From Streptomyces djakartensis (GTDB lineage: Bacteria; Actinomycetota; Actinomycetes; Streptomycetales; Streptomycetaceae): a DNA stretch of 64,000 nt. The stretch lies in assembly GCF_014651075.1 (NCBI RefSeq), contig NZ_BMWE01000009.1, positions 248,001 to 312,000 on the forward strand, in the 5' to 3' direction. Under the pieces are notes generated by a model. The model searched no databases. It was not told the DNA's origin and saw only the letters and a program-made list of their open reading frames with translations. Positions 50,510 through 58,202 of the stretch are shown here, piece by piece (the first letter of the stretch is position 1; each line of letters begins with the position of its first letter). The translations under genes were made by a program, and so were the position numbers.

Positions 50510-50719
50510 CTGTCGGCTGGGGGCCGGTGGCCGCGCCGTCGTCCTGGCCGGTGTCACCTGGACCTTGTCGTCCGGCGTGATCGCGAAGGCCCTCGCTGCC
50601 CTGGGGCGGGTCGGGTCCTGCTGCCGGCTCTGCGACTGGCCGTCGTCACCGCCCTGACGAAGATCGCCACCGGTACGACGCCCTGGACGACGAAGGCGCA
50701 GACGCCGCTGGCGGACTGA
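50510..50719 (+). pseudogene. remnant of a CPA2-type cation/proton antiporter
   Basis: Fragments in different frames resemble CPA2 antiporters. GWGPVAA lies near 50515-50535. VVLAGVTWTLSSGVIAKALA follows one frame over (50535-50612), recalling the conserved 'SSSGVIAKVL..LG' segment. LRLAVVTALTKIATG then runs to a stop at 50719. The gene is frameshifted and internally deleted. Confidence 0.5.
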
Positions 50720-50768
50720 CGACGGGGGCGCTGTGGCTTGTCGTCCGCCCCACAGCACCCCCGGTCCG

Positions 50769-51176
50769 TCAGCCGGCCCCTTCCGGGGCCCATCCCTGCC
50801 TCCGCAGCACCCCCGTCACGTCCGGTGCCTCGTAGTGCTCCCCCTTGAGCACCTTGCCGTCCTCGCGACGGGACACCGAGCCGTCGGGGCCGATCTTCGT
50901 CATGTTGGAGCGGTGGATCTCGGCGAGTACCGCGTCCAGGTCGATGCCGTGGACGAGGGCCGTGCCGTAGGCGACGTAGACGACGTCCGCGAGTTCGTGG
51001 GCGAGCCGGTCCAGCGGGCCCGTCACCGACACCTCGGCGACCTCGGCGGCCTCCTCCGCGAGGAGCTCGCCGCGGTGGGCCGCGAGTCGCGGGGAGATCT
51101 CCGTGGGGGTGCTGCGGGCGTCCAGGCCGAAGGCGAGGTGGAACTCACGGACCAGGTCTGCGGGCGAGGAGCTCAT
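50769..51176 (-). CDS. MazG-like nucleotide pyrophosphohydrolase
   Basis: This is a 135-residue all-alpha NTP pyrophosphatase-like protein. The metal-binding ExxE..ExxD pattern appears as RGELLAEEAAEVAEV (about 35-49) and HELADVVYVAYGTALV (about 60-75). Such enzymes cleave non-canonical NTPs or house-clean nucleotide pools. The ATG at 51176 has no SD, so the mRNA may be leaderless. The reading frame continues open far upstream, but without coding bias, since the TAXI gene occupies the opposite strand there. It is divergent from that gene. Confidence 0.82.
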   Translation of the reverse strand: MSSSPADLVREFHLAFGLDARSTPTEISPRLAAHRGELLAEEAAEVAEVSVTGPLDRLAHELADVVYVAYGTALVHGIDLDAVLAEIHRSNMTKIGPDGSVSRREDGKVLKGEHYEAPDVTGVLRRQGWAPEGAG

Positions 51177-51272
51177 GGGGGCGACTGTAGTGGCCGCCGC
51201 TGACAGTGACCCACCTCGTCCTGTGACCCCTGCCCTGGTCAGAGGGGCACCCCGGCTGGCAGGATCGCCCGC

Positions 51273-52274
51273 ATGTCCAGGACGCTCCCCCCGATCGGCA
51301 GGCGCCGGGCCCTGCAGGGCGGCGCCGCCTCCCTCGTGGTCCTCGGTCTGCTGCTGTGGTGGCTGCGCCCCTGGGCGGAAGAGCCGCCGGCCGGGACCAT
51401 CAGGTTCAGCACGGGCACGCGCGCGGGGGTCTACTACGAGTACGGCGAACTGCTGCGCGCCGAGATCGACAAGGACATGCCCGACCTGAACGTGCGCCTG
51501 CTGACCAGTGCCGGTTCGCAGGAGAACGTCAGGGACGTGGCCACGGGCGACGCCGACTTCGCGATCGCCGCGGCGGACGCGGTCGCCACCTACAAGCTCG
51601 GCAGCGGCCCGGGCGCCGGCCGGCTGCGCGGTGTCGCGCGCCTGTACGACGACTACGTCCAGCTCGTCGTACCACCGGACTCGGACATCCGCTCGGTGGC
51701 GGATCTGCGGGGCAAGCGCGTCGCCATAGGGCTGCCGAGCTCCGGCGTGCGGCTGATCGCGAACGGCGTGCTCAACGCGGCCGGTATCGACCCGGAGAAG
51801 GACATCAAACCGTCGTCCGACGGCATCGACACCGGCCCCAAACGGCTGGGACACGGGCTCGACGCGTTCTTCTGGTCGGGCGGGCTCCCCACGGACGGGC
51901 TGAGCAGGCTGGCCAGGAAGTCGGCGTCGGCCTTCCGGTTCGTGCCGATCGACGCCGCCCTCGTCGCCAAGCTGCACGACCAGGGCGGCGCCACCCGCTA
52001 CTACCGCGCCACCAAGATGCCGGAGTCGGCCTACCCCACCATCCAGCGCGGTGATCCGGTCCCCACCCTGGCGGTGTCCAACCTGCTGGTCACCCGCAAC
52101 GACATGGACCCCCGGCTCACCGAGTGGCTGACCCGGACGGTGATCGACAGCCGGGACGGCATCGGCGCGACCGTCCACTCCGCCCAGCTGGTCGACGTCC
52201 GCACCGCGATCTACACCGATCCGCTGAAGCTGCACGACGGGGCCCGGCGCTACTACACGTCCGTCAAGCCGTAG
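51273..52274 (+). CDS. TAXI-family TRAP transporter solute-binding protein
   Basis: This is a 333-residue extracytoplasmic binding protein. An N-terminal membrane anchor (ASLVVLGLLLWWLRPW) without a lipobox is followed by the TAXI domain: TIRFSTGTRAGVYYEYGELL, LTSAGSQENVRDVATGDADFAI and VADLRGKRVAIGLPSSGVR. In this family the ligand is usually glutamate, 2-oxoglutarate or a related acid. The membrane subunits (DctQ/DctM type) of a TRAP transporter are not nearby, so it is an orphan. It is convergent with gluK, next to the glutamate sensing and uptake locus. Confidence 0.85.
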   Translation: MSRTLPPIGRRRALQGGAASLVVLGLLLWWLRPWAEEPPAGTIRFSTGTRAGVYYEYGELLRAEIDKDMPDLNVRLLTSAGSQENVRDVATGDADFAIAAADAVATYKLGSGPGAGRLRGVARLYDDYVQLVVPPDSDIRSVADLRGKRVAIGLPSSGVRLIANGVLNAAGIDPEKDIKPSSDGIDTGPKRLGHGLDAFFWSGGLPTDGLSRLARKSASAFRFVPIDAALVAKLHDQGGATRYYRATKMPESAYPTIQRGDPVPTLAVSNLLVTRNDMDPRLTEWLTRTVIDSRDGIGATVHSAQLVDVRTAIYTDPLKLHDGARRYYTSVKP

Positions 52275-52293
52275 CCGGAGGCCCATCCGGCCG

Positions 52294-53697
52294 TTACGCC
52301 GGTCCGTCCCGCGGCACCGACACCGTCACCTTGAGCCCGTGCGGCTCATGATGCTCGTACGCGATGGAGCCGCCGCCCGCCGCGAGCAGCGCCCGCGAGA
52401 TCGACAGCCCGAGGCCCGAGCCCTTGATGTTCTGATGACGGCCGCTGCGCCAGAAGCGGTCCCCGATGCGGGCCAGCTCCTCCTCGGTGAGGCCGGGGCC
52501 GCGGTCGGTGACGACGACGGTGGAGGTGTCGCCGTTGGGCGCGACCGTCACCTCGACACTCTGGCCCTCGGGCGTGAACTTCACCGCGTTGTCGATGACC
52601 GCGTCCAGCGCGCTGGACAGCGCGACCGGGTCGGCCCACGCGGTCGTCGGCGGGCAGTCGCCCACCAGGCGCACGCCCTTGGCCTCGGCGGTCGGGGACC
52701 AGGCCGCGACGCGTTCGGCGGTGAGCGCGCCGATGTCGGTGACCTTCAGGTCCGCCTCGCTGTGCTCGGCCAGCGCCAGGTCGAGCAGGTCGTCCAGGAC
52801 CTGCGCCAGGCGCTTGCCCTCGGCCTGGACGGAAGCGATCTCCTGGTTGCCCTCGGGCAGTTCGAAGGAGAGCAGCTCGATACGCAGCAACAGCGCCGCG
52901 AGCGGGTTGCGCAGCTGGTGCGAGGCGTCCGCGACGAAGGCGCGCTGCTGCTCCAGGACGTCCTCGACGTTGTCGGCCATCTCGTTGAACGACCGGGCCA
53001 GACGCCTGAGCTCCGGTGGCCCGCCCGCGGCGGCGACCCGGGACTTCAGCCGCCCGGTGGCGATGTCGTGGGTGGTGGCGTCCAGGACCCGGACCGGTTT
53101 GAGCACCCAGCCGGTCAGCCGCAGGGCGGCGCCCACGGCCAGCAGCATCGCGGCGGACTCGCCCGCGCCGATGACGAGCCAGCCGTGCAGCGTGCGGGAA
53201 CGCATCTGCCCGGTGGGCGAGTCGGTCACGACGACCGCGACCACGTCGCCGTCCCGGATGACCGGCGAGGCGACCACGAGGGTGCGGCGCTGCCAGGGCC
53301 ACACCTGCTTGGGGTCGTGACTGCGGCGGCTGAGCAGCGCCTCGTCGAAGGCGTCCCGTACCTCGCCCTCCGCCGGCAGGGACCATTCCTCCGGCGCGTG
53401 AGCCATGGCACTGCCGTTGCGGTAGAAGACACCGGCCCGGATGCCGTAGACCCGGTGGTAGCTGTCGAGTTCCGTGCTGAGCGCGGTCAGGCGCTCGTTC
53501 TCGAACGCGCTGGTGGCCTCGTCGGGCGAGTCGGTGACGAACTGGGCGAGGGCGGCGAAGCGCGCGGTGTCGTCGATCCGGTCGACGACGACGTTCTGCT
53601 GCTGGGCGCCGGCCAGGCTGACGGCGAGCGGCACGCCCAGCGCGAGCAGTACGGCCGCCATCAGGACGATCAGCAGCGGAAGCAGACGAGTGCGCAC
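52294..53697 (-). CDS. gluK: glutamate-sensing histidine kinase GluK
   Basis: This is a 467-residue sensor kinase. One transmembrane helix at 5-28 and another near 170-190 flank an extracytoplasmic sensor region. HAMP, HisKA (FVADASHQLRNPLAALLL, phospho-His) and HATPase_c (VIDNAVKFTPEG, DRGPGL, GSGLGLSI) domains follow. It begins with GTG 53697, nine bases after the gluR stop, so the two are an operon. In S. coelicolor the orthologous pair beside gluABCD was described as the glutamate-responsive GluR-GluK system; the assignment here rests on position and architecture. Confidence 0.87.
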   Translation of the reverse strand: MRTRLLPLLIVLMAAVLLALGVPLAVSLAGAQQQNVVVDRIDDTARFAALAQFVTDSPDEATSAFENERLTALSTELDSYHRVYGIRAGVFYRNGSAMAHAPEEWSLPAEGEVRDAFDEALLSRRSHDPKQVWPWQRRTLVVASPVIRDGDVVAVVVTDSPTGQMRSRTLHGWLVIGAGESAAMLLAVGAALRLTGWVLKPVRVLDATTHDIATGRLKSRVAAAGGPPELRRLARSFNEMADNVEDVLEQQRAFVADASHQLRNPLAALLLRIELLSFELPEGNQEIASVQAEGKRLAQVLDDLLDLALAEHSEADLKVTDIGALTAERVAAWSPTAEAKGVRLVGDCPPTTAWADPVALSSALDAVIDNAVKFTPEGQSVEVTVAPNGDTSTVVVTDRGPGLTEEELARIGDRFWRSGRHQNIKGSGLGLSISRALLAAGGGSIAYEHHEPHGLKVTVSVPRDGPA

Positions 53698-53706
53698 CCG
53701 GCCCCG

Positions 53707-54393
53707 CTACCCGGCAGGCGCGACGAGCCGGTAGCCGACTCCGCGAACGGTCTCGATGAGGGCCGGCATGCGCAACTTGGCGCGCAGGGAGGCGACATGC
53801 ACCTCGAGAGTCCGTCCGGTCCCCTCCCAGCTCGTCTGCCACACCTCGCTGATGATCTGCTCCCGCCGGAAGACCACCCCGGGCCGCTGCGCGAGCAGCG
53901 CCAGCAGATCGAACTCCTTGCGGGTCAGCTGGACCACCGACCCGTCCACGCTGACCCGGCGCGTGGGCAGCTCTATGTGCACGGGGCCCAGGCGCATCTG
54001 GGTCTCGATGCCGCTCGAAGTGTCCTCGTGGGACGTGCGCCGGCTCACCGCGTGGATCCGGGCGAGCAGTTCCCCGGTGTCGTACGGCTTCACCACGTAG
54101 TCGTCGGCGCCCAGATTGAGGCCGTGGATGCGGGAGCGCACATCGGAGCGCGCGGTGACCATGATCACCGGGGTGCTGGTGCGCTTGCGGATCTTGCTGC
54201 AGACCTCGTATCCGTCCTGGTCGGGCAGGCCGAGGTCGAGCAGGACGACACCGAAGCCGTCGCTCTCGGGGACGAGCGCCTGGAGGGCCTCCTCACCGCT
54301 GCGCGCGTGCGTGACGGCGAACCCGTGCCTCGCCAGTACCGCCGACAGGGCGGCGGCGACGTGGTTGTCGTCCTCGACGAGCAGCAGTCTCAT
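53707..54393 (-). CDS. gluR: OmpR-family response regulator GluR
   Basis: This is a 228-residue response regulator. The receiver starts RLLLVEDDNHVAAAL (acidic pocket), has the phospho-Asp in VVLLDLGLPDQDGYEV and the Lys in DDYVVKPYD. The OmpR-type winged helix ends in RTLEVHVASLRAKL and ETVRGVGYRL. The ATG at 54393 with a purine-rich SD is preferred over a long N-terminal extension. It is transcribed divergently from gluA and is expected to act on the shared intergenic region, where two palindromes are visible. Confidence 0.9.
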   Translation of the reverse strand: MRLLLVEDDNHVAAALSAVLARHGFAVTHARSGEEALQALVPESDGFGVVLLDLGLPDQDGYEVCSKIRKRTSTPVIMVTARSDVRSRIHGLNLGADDYVVKPYDTGELLARIHAVSRRTSHEDTSSGIETQMRLGPVHIELPTRRVSVDGSVVQLTRKEFDLLALLAQRPGVVFRREQIISEVWQTSWEGTGRTLEVHVASLRAKLRMPALIETVRGVGYRLVAPAG

Positions 54394-54540
54394 CCGGGCC
54401 CCCTTCGGTTCACTGGCCGTACGATCTGGATGTGTAGAAAAACGGGTGCACGCGCGCGGGCACCCTGTGCAGTCACGCTGATGGATGAGGACGGCGTCAA
54501 GAGGGTTCCGGTTGCGGAGCGCTTCCGTTACCCGGCCGAT

Positions 54541-54588
54541 ATGAGCGCTGCTCATAAGTGCTACGACACGTGTCCGATTGCTATCGGA
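54541..54588. promoter_or_regulatory. two palindromes in the gluR-gluA intergenic region
   Basis: ATGAGC-N3-GCTCAT (54541-54555) and TCCGAT-N4-ATCGGA (54573-54588) lie between divergent gluR and gluA, 30-80 bp upstream of the predicted gluA promoter. They are candidate operators for GluR or another regulator. Confidence 0.45.
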
Positions 54589-54618
54589 TCGTGATGCTCA
54601 GATTCCCCTCAGATGTAA

Positions 54619-54647
54619 TGACGCAGGTCGTAGAGGGTTACTACTGT
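54619..54647 (+). promoter_or_regulatory. predicted gluA promoter
   Basis: TGACGC (54619-54624) and TACTGT (54642-54647) are separated by 17 bases. Transcription would start near 54654, giving a leader of about 28 nt. Confidence 0.45.
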
Positions 54648-54681
54648 CCTCCGAAACCGAGGAGGACGGAGCCTGAGAGCG

Positions 54682-55458
54682 ATGACCGAAGTATCGGTGG
54701 CCAAGCAGGATATGGCCGCGACCGGCGAACTGGTCGTCCTGAAGAGCGTCAACAAGCACTTCGGCGCGTTGCACGTACTCCAGGACATCGACATGACGAT
54801 CGCCCGCGGCGAAGTCGTCGTGGTCATCGGACCCTCCGGGTCCGGGAAGTCCACCCTGTGCCGCACCATCAACCGCCTGGAGACGATCGACTCGGGCGCG
54901 ATCACCATCGACGGCAAGCCGTTGCCCGCCGAGGGCAAGGAGCTGGCCCGGCTGCGGGCCGACGTCGGGATGGTCTTCCAGTCCTTCAACCTCTTCGCGC
55001 ACAAGACCGTGCTCGAGAACGTGATGCTCGGCCAGATCAAGGTCCGCAAGAAGGACAAGAAGGCGGCCGAGGAACGGGCCCGTGCTCTGCTCGACCGGGT
55101 CGGCGTGGGCGCGCAGGCCGACAAGTACCCGGCGCAGCTCTCCGGCGGCCAGCAGCAGCGCGTCGCGATCGCGCGGGCACTGGCCATGGAGCCGAAGGTC
55201 ATGCTCTTCGACGAGCCGACCTCCGCGCTCGACCCCGAGATGATCAACGAGGTGCTGGAGGTCATGCAGCAACTCGCCCGCGACGGTATGACGATGATCG
55301 TCGTCACCCACGAGATGGGTTTCGCACGATCGGCTGCAAATCGCGTGGTCTTCATGGCGGACGGCCGGATCGTCGAGGAGGCTGCGCCCGACCAGTTCTT
55401 CAGCAACCCGCGCAGTGACCGTGCCAAGGACTTCCTGTCGAAGATCCTGCACCACTGA
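54682..55458 (+). CDS. gluA: glutamate ABC transporter ATP-binding protein GluA
   Basis: This is a 258-residue polar-amino-acid ABC ATPase. Walker A GPSGSGKST, Q-loop VFQSFNLF, signature LSGGQQQRVAIARALA and Walker B VMLFDEPTSALDPE are all canonical, and the switch His is in VVTHEMGFAR. It energises glutamate import with GluB (binding protein), GluC and GluD (permeases) encoded directly downstream in the same direction. The ATG at 54682 is preceded by GAGAG. The system was first described in Corynebacterium glutamicum. Confidence 0.94.
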   Translation: MTEVSVAKQDMAATGELVVLKSVNKHFGALHVLQDIDMTIARGEVVVVIGPSGSGKSTLCRTINRLETIDSGAITIDGKPLPAEGKELARLRADVGMVFQSFNLFAHKTVLENVMLGQIKVRKKDKKAAEERARALLDRVGVGAQADKYPAQLSGGQQQRVAIARALAMEPKVMLFDEPTSALDPEMINEVLEVMQQLARDGMTMIVVTHEMGFARSAANRVVFMADGRIVEEAAPDQFFSNPRSDRAKDFLSKILHH

Positions 55459-55540
55459 CGGCACGGGCCGCGTCGAACGCGACCCAGTCGCCCGCCCGTC
55501 GAGGGCCCGCATCTCCTTCACCAGCCAAAGGATGTTCACG

Positions 55541-56383
55541 ATGAAGCTCCGTAAGGTCACCGCCGCCTCGGCCACCGTCTTCGCTCTCGCCCTGACCGCC
55601 ACGGCGTGTGGTGGCAACAACAGCACCGGCGGCGACTCCGGTTCCGACGGCGGCGGCAAGAAGATCACGGTCGGCATCAAGTTCGACCAGCCCGGCCTCG
55701 GCCAGAAGACGCCGCAGGGCTACGCCGGTTTCGACGTCGACGTCGCCACGTACGTCGCGAAGAAGCTCGGTTACGACGCGGACCAGATCGAGTGGAAGGA
55801 GTCGAAGAGCGCCGACCGCGAGACCATGCTGCAGCGCGGTGACGTCGACTTCATCGCCGCGACCTACTCGATCACCCCGGAGCGCCAGGAGAAGGTCGAC
55901 TTCGCCGGCCCGTACCTGCTGGCCCACCAGGACGTGCTGCTCCGCGCCGACGACAACAAGATCAAGTCGCCGAAGGACCTGAACAACGCCAAGCTCTGCT
56001 CGGTCACCGGCTCCACCTCGGCGCAGAACGTCAAGGAGAAGCTGGCGCCCAAGGCGCAGCTGCAGCCGTACCCGACGTACTCCGCCTGCCTGCCCGGCCT
56101 GCAGAACGGTGCCGTGGACGCGCTGACCACCGACGACTCGATCCTCGCCGGTTACGCCGCCCAGGCCCAGTTCAAGGGCAAGTTCAAGCTCGGCGGCTTC
56201 AAGCTGACCAACGAGAACTACGGCATCGGCGTCAAGAAGGGCAGCGACCTCAAGGACAAGATCAACAAGGCTCTTGAGGAGATGGTCGCGGACAAGTCCT
56301 GGCAGAAGGCCGTGGACAAGAACCTCGGCCCGGCCAACTACAAGAACGAGCCCGCGCCGAAGATCGGCGACATCAAGAGCTGA
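55541..56383 (+). CDS. gluB: glutamate-binding lipoprotein GluB
   Basis: This is a 280-residue family 3 extracellular solute-binding protein. The signal peptide ends in ALTATACGG, a lipobox with Cys 23, giving a membrane-tethered lipoprotein. The binding domain shows GYAGFDVDVATYVAKKLG, FIAATYSITPERQEKVDFAGPY and the C-terminal ENYGIGVKKGSDLKDKIN. The ATG at 55541 with SD AAAGGA is used; upstream in-frame codons are not part of the gene. It captures glutamate for the GluACD transporter. Confidence 0.94.
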   Translation: MKLRKVTAASATVFALALTATACGGNNSTGGDSGSDGGGKKITVGIKFDQPGLGQKTPQGYAGFDVDVATYVAKKLGYDADQIEWKESKSADRETMLQRGDVDFIAATYSITPERQEKVDFAGPYLLAHQDVLLRADDNKIKSPKDLNNAKLCSVTGSTSAQNVKEKLAPKAQLQPYPTYSACLPGLQNGAVDALTTDDSILAGYAAQAQFKGKFKLGGFKLTNENYGIGVKKGSDLKDKINKALEEMVADKSWQKAVDKNLGPANYKNEPAPKIGDIKS

Positions 56384-56458
56384 GGCAACGCCTGAAAGGT
56401 GCGCCGCCCTGCGGAGCGGCGCACCCGGGTATCCCTATACGCGGAAGCGCGGGAGATC

Positions 56459-57124
56459 GTGTTCGACTTTCTTGAGGGTTACGACCTGCTGGGAGCCTTC
56501 TGGACGACAGTGCAACTCGCTGCACTGTCCGCCGTCGGCTCTCTCGTCTGGGGCACGCTGCTGGCCGCCATGCGCGTCGGCCCCGTGCCACTGATGCGCG
56601 GCTTCGGGACCGCGTACGTCAACATCGTGCGGAACATCCCGCTGACCGTCATCATCCTGTTCACATCGCTCGGCCTGAACCAGACGCTGGGGGTCTCCCT
56701 CGGCGCGGACGACGTCGAGACGATCAACTTCCGGCTCGCCGTCCTGGGGCTGATCTTCTACACCTCGTCCTTCGTGTGCGAGGCCCTGCGATCCGGCATC
56801 AACACGGTGCCGGTCGGGCAGGCGGAGGCGGCCCGCGCGATCGGCCTCAACTTCAACCAGGTGCTCGGTCTGGTGGTGCTGCCGCAGGCGTTCCGTTCGT
56901 CCGTCGTCCCGCTGGCGAACGTACTGATCGCCCTGATCAAGAACACCACGGTGGCCGCCGCCATCGGTGTCGCCGAGGCGGCGGTGCTGATGAAGGAGAT
57001 GATCGAGAACGAGGCTCAGTTGCTGTTGATCTCCGCGATCATCGCGTTCGGATTCGTGGTCCTGACGCTGCCGACCGGTCTGATCCTCGGCTGGGTGGGC
57101 AAGAAGGTGGCGGTGAAGCGATGA
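56459..57124 (+). CDS. gluC: glutamate ABC transporter permease GluC
   Basis: This is a 221-residue inner-membrane permease of the HisMQ type with about five transmembrane helices. The cytoplasmic EAA loop reads EAARAIGLNFNQVLGLVVLPQAF. The GTG at 56459 (FDFLEGYDLLGAFW) is chosen because the usual GluC N-terminus begins there; GGGAG lies just upstream, though close. Its stop overlaps the gluD start (ATGA), so the two permeases are translationally coupled. Confidence 0.92.
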   Translation: MFDFLEGYDLLGAFWTTVQLAALSAVGSLVWGTLLAAMRVGPVPLMRGFGTAYVNIVRNIPLTVIILFTSLGLNQTLGVSLGADDVETINFRLAVLGLIFYTSSFVCEALRSGINTVPVGQAEAARAIGLNFNQVLGLVVLPQAFRSSVVPLANVLIALIKNTTVAAAIGVAEAAVLMKEMIENEAQLLLISAIIAFGFVVLTLPTGLILGWVGKKVAVKR

Positions 57125-58017
57125 GTTCCGTTCTGTACGACGCCCAGGGCCCTCGCGCCAGGCGGCGCAACGTCGTCCTCACGGTGGTCTTCCTGGTCGC
57201 CCTCGCGGCTCTGCTGTGGTGGGTGTACAAGGCCCTCAAGGACAAGGGCCAGCTGGAGTGGGCCCTGTGGGAGCCGTTCTTCTCCGGCAGCGAGGCCTGG
57301 ACCACGTACATCTGGCCCGGTCTGCAGAACACGCTGAAGGCCGCGGCCCTGGCGATGATCATCGCGCTGCCGCTCGGCGCGGTCCTCGGCATCGCCCGGC
57401 TGTCGGACCACGCCTGGGTCAGGATTCCGGCCGCGACCGTGGTCGAGTTCTTCCGGGCCATCCCCGTGCTGGTCCTGATGATCTTCGGTCTCGCGCTGTT
57501 CGCCGAGTACACCGCCGTGAGCTCCGACGACCGTCCGCTGTATGCGGTCGTCACCGGTCTGGTGCTGTACAACGCCTCAGTCCTCGCCGAGATCGTCCGG
57601 GCAGGCATCCTGGCCCTGCCCAAGGGCCAGTCCGAGGCGGCGATGGCGATCGGCCTGCGGAAGGGGCAGCTGATGCGCCTCATCCTGCTGCCGCAGGCGG
57701 TCACGGCGATGCTTCCGGCGATCGTGAGTCAGCTCGTCGTCATCGTGAAGGACACCGCGCTCGGCGGCGCGGTCCTGACCTACGCGGAGTTGCTCGCCGC
57801 CGCCGGCACGATGAGCGGCTACTACGGCGGGAACATCATCCAAAGCCTCATCGTCGTGTCCGTGATCTTCATCGTGCTCAACTTCGCCCTCACCTCGTTC
57901 GCGAGCTGGCTCGAGCGCCGGCTGCGGCAGGCCAAGAAGTCGACGGGCGCGGTCGTGGGCGCGAACGACGCACAGATCGCCGGCACGACCGGGACCGGCA
58001 CCGGAGGCACCGTCTGA
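57121..58017 (+). CDS. gluD: glutamate ABC transporter permease GluD
   Basis: This is a 298-residue permease of the same type as GluC, forming the transmembrane heterodimer with it. The N-terminal cytoplasmic stretch is longer. The EAA loop is SEAAMAIGLRKGQLMRLILLPQAV. The C-terminal tail is Gly/Thr-rich. ATG 57121 overlaps the gluC stop by 4 bp. A strong terminator follows at 58042. Confidence 0.93.
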   Translation: MSSVLYDAQGPRARRRNVVLTVVFLVALAALLWWVYKALKDKGQLEWALWEPFFSGSEAWTTYIWPGLQNTLKAAALAMIIALPLGAVLGIARLSDHAWVRIPAATVVEFFRAIPVLVLMIFGLALFAEYTAVSSDDRPLYAVVTGLVLYNASVLAEIVRAGILALPKGQSEAAMAIGLRKGQLMRLILLPQAVTAMLPAIVSQLVVIVKDTALGGAVLTYAELLAAAGTMSGYYGGNIIQSLIVVSVIFIVLNFALTSFASWLERRLRQAKKSTGAVVGANDAQIAGTTGTGTGGTV

Positions 58018-58041
58018 CGCTCGGTCACCTCATGTGACACC

Positions 58042-58077
58042 ATCAGGGGCAGTGGCATGATCGCCACTGCCCCTGAT
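58042..58077 (+). terminator. gluABCD operon terminator
   Basis: A perfect 15-bp stem (58042-58056 with 58063-58077) with a 6-nt loop lies 25 bases after the gluD stop. Confidence 0.85.
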
Positions 58078-58202
58078 CACTTGACGCAAGCACCGGCAAT
58101 GGGTTGCATACGTTCTGTGATCGTGCACCCTGCTCCGACTTCCTGTTCACCTACGTCTCTCATGACACTCAGGACAACACCGCGGGCAGGGGGCGCCGCG
58201 CC

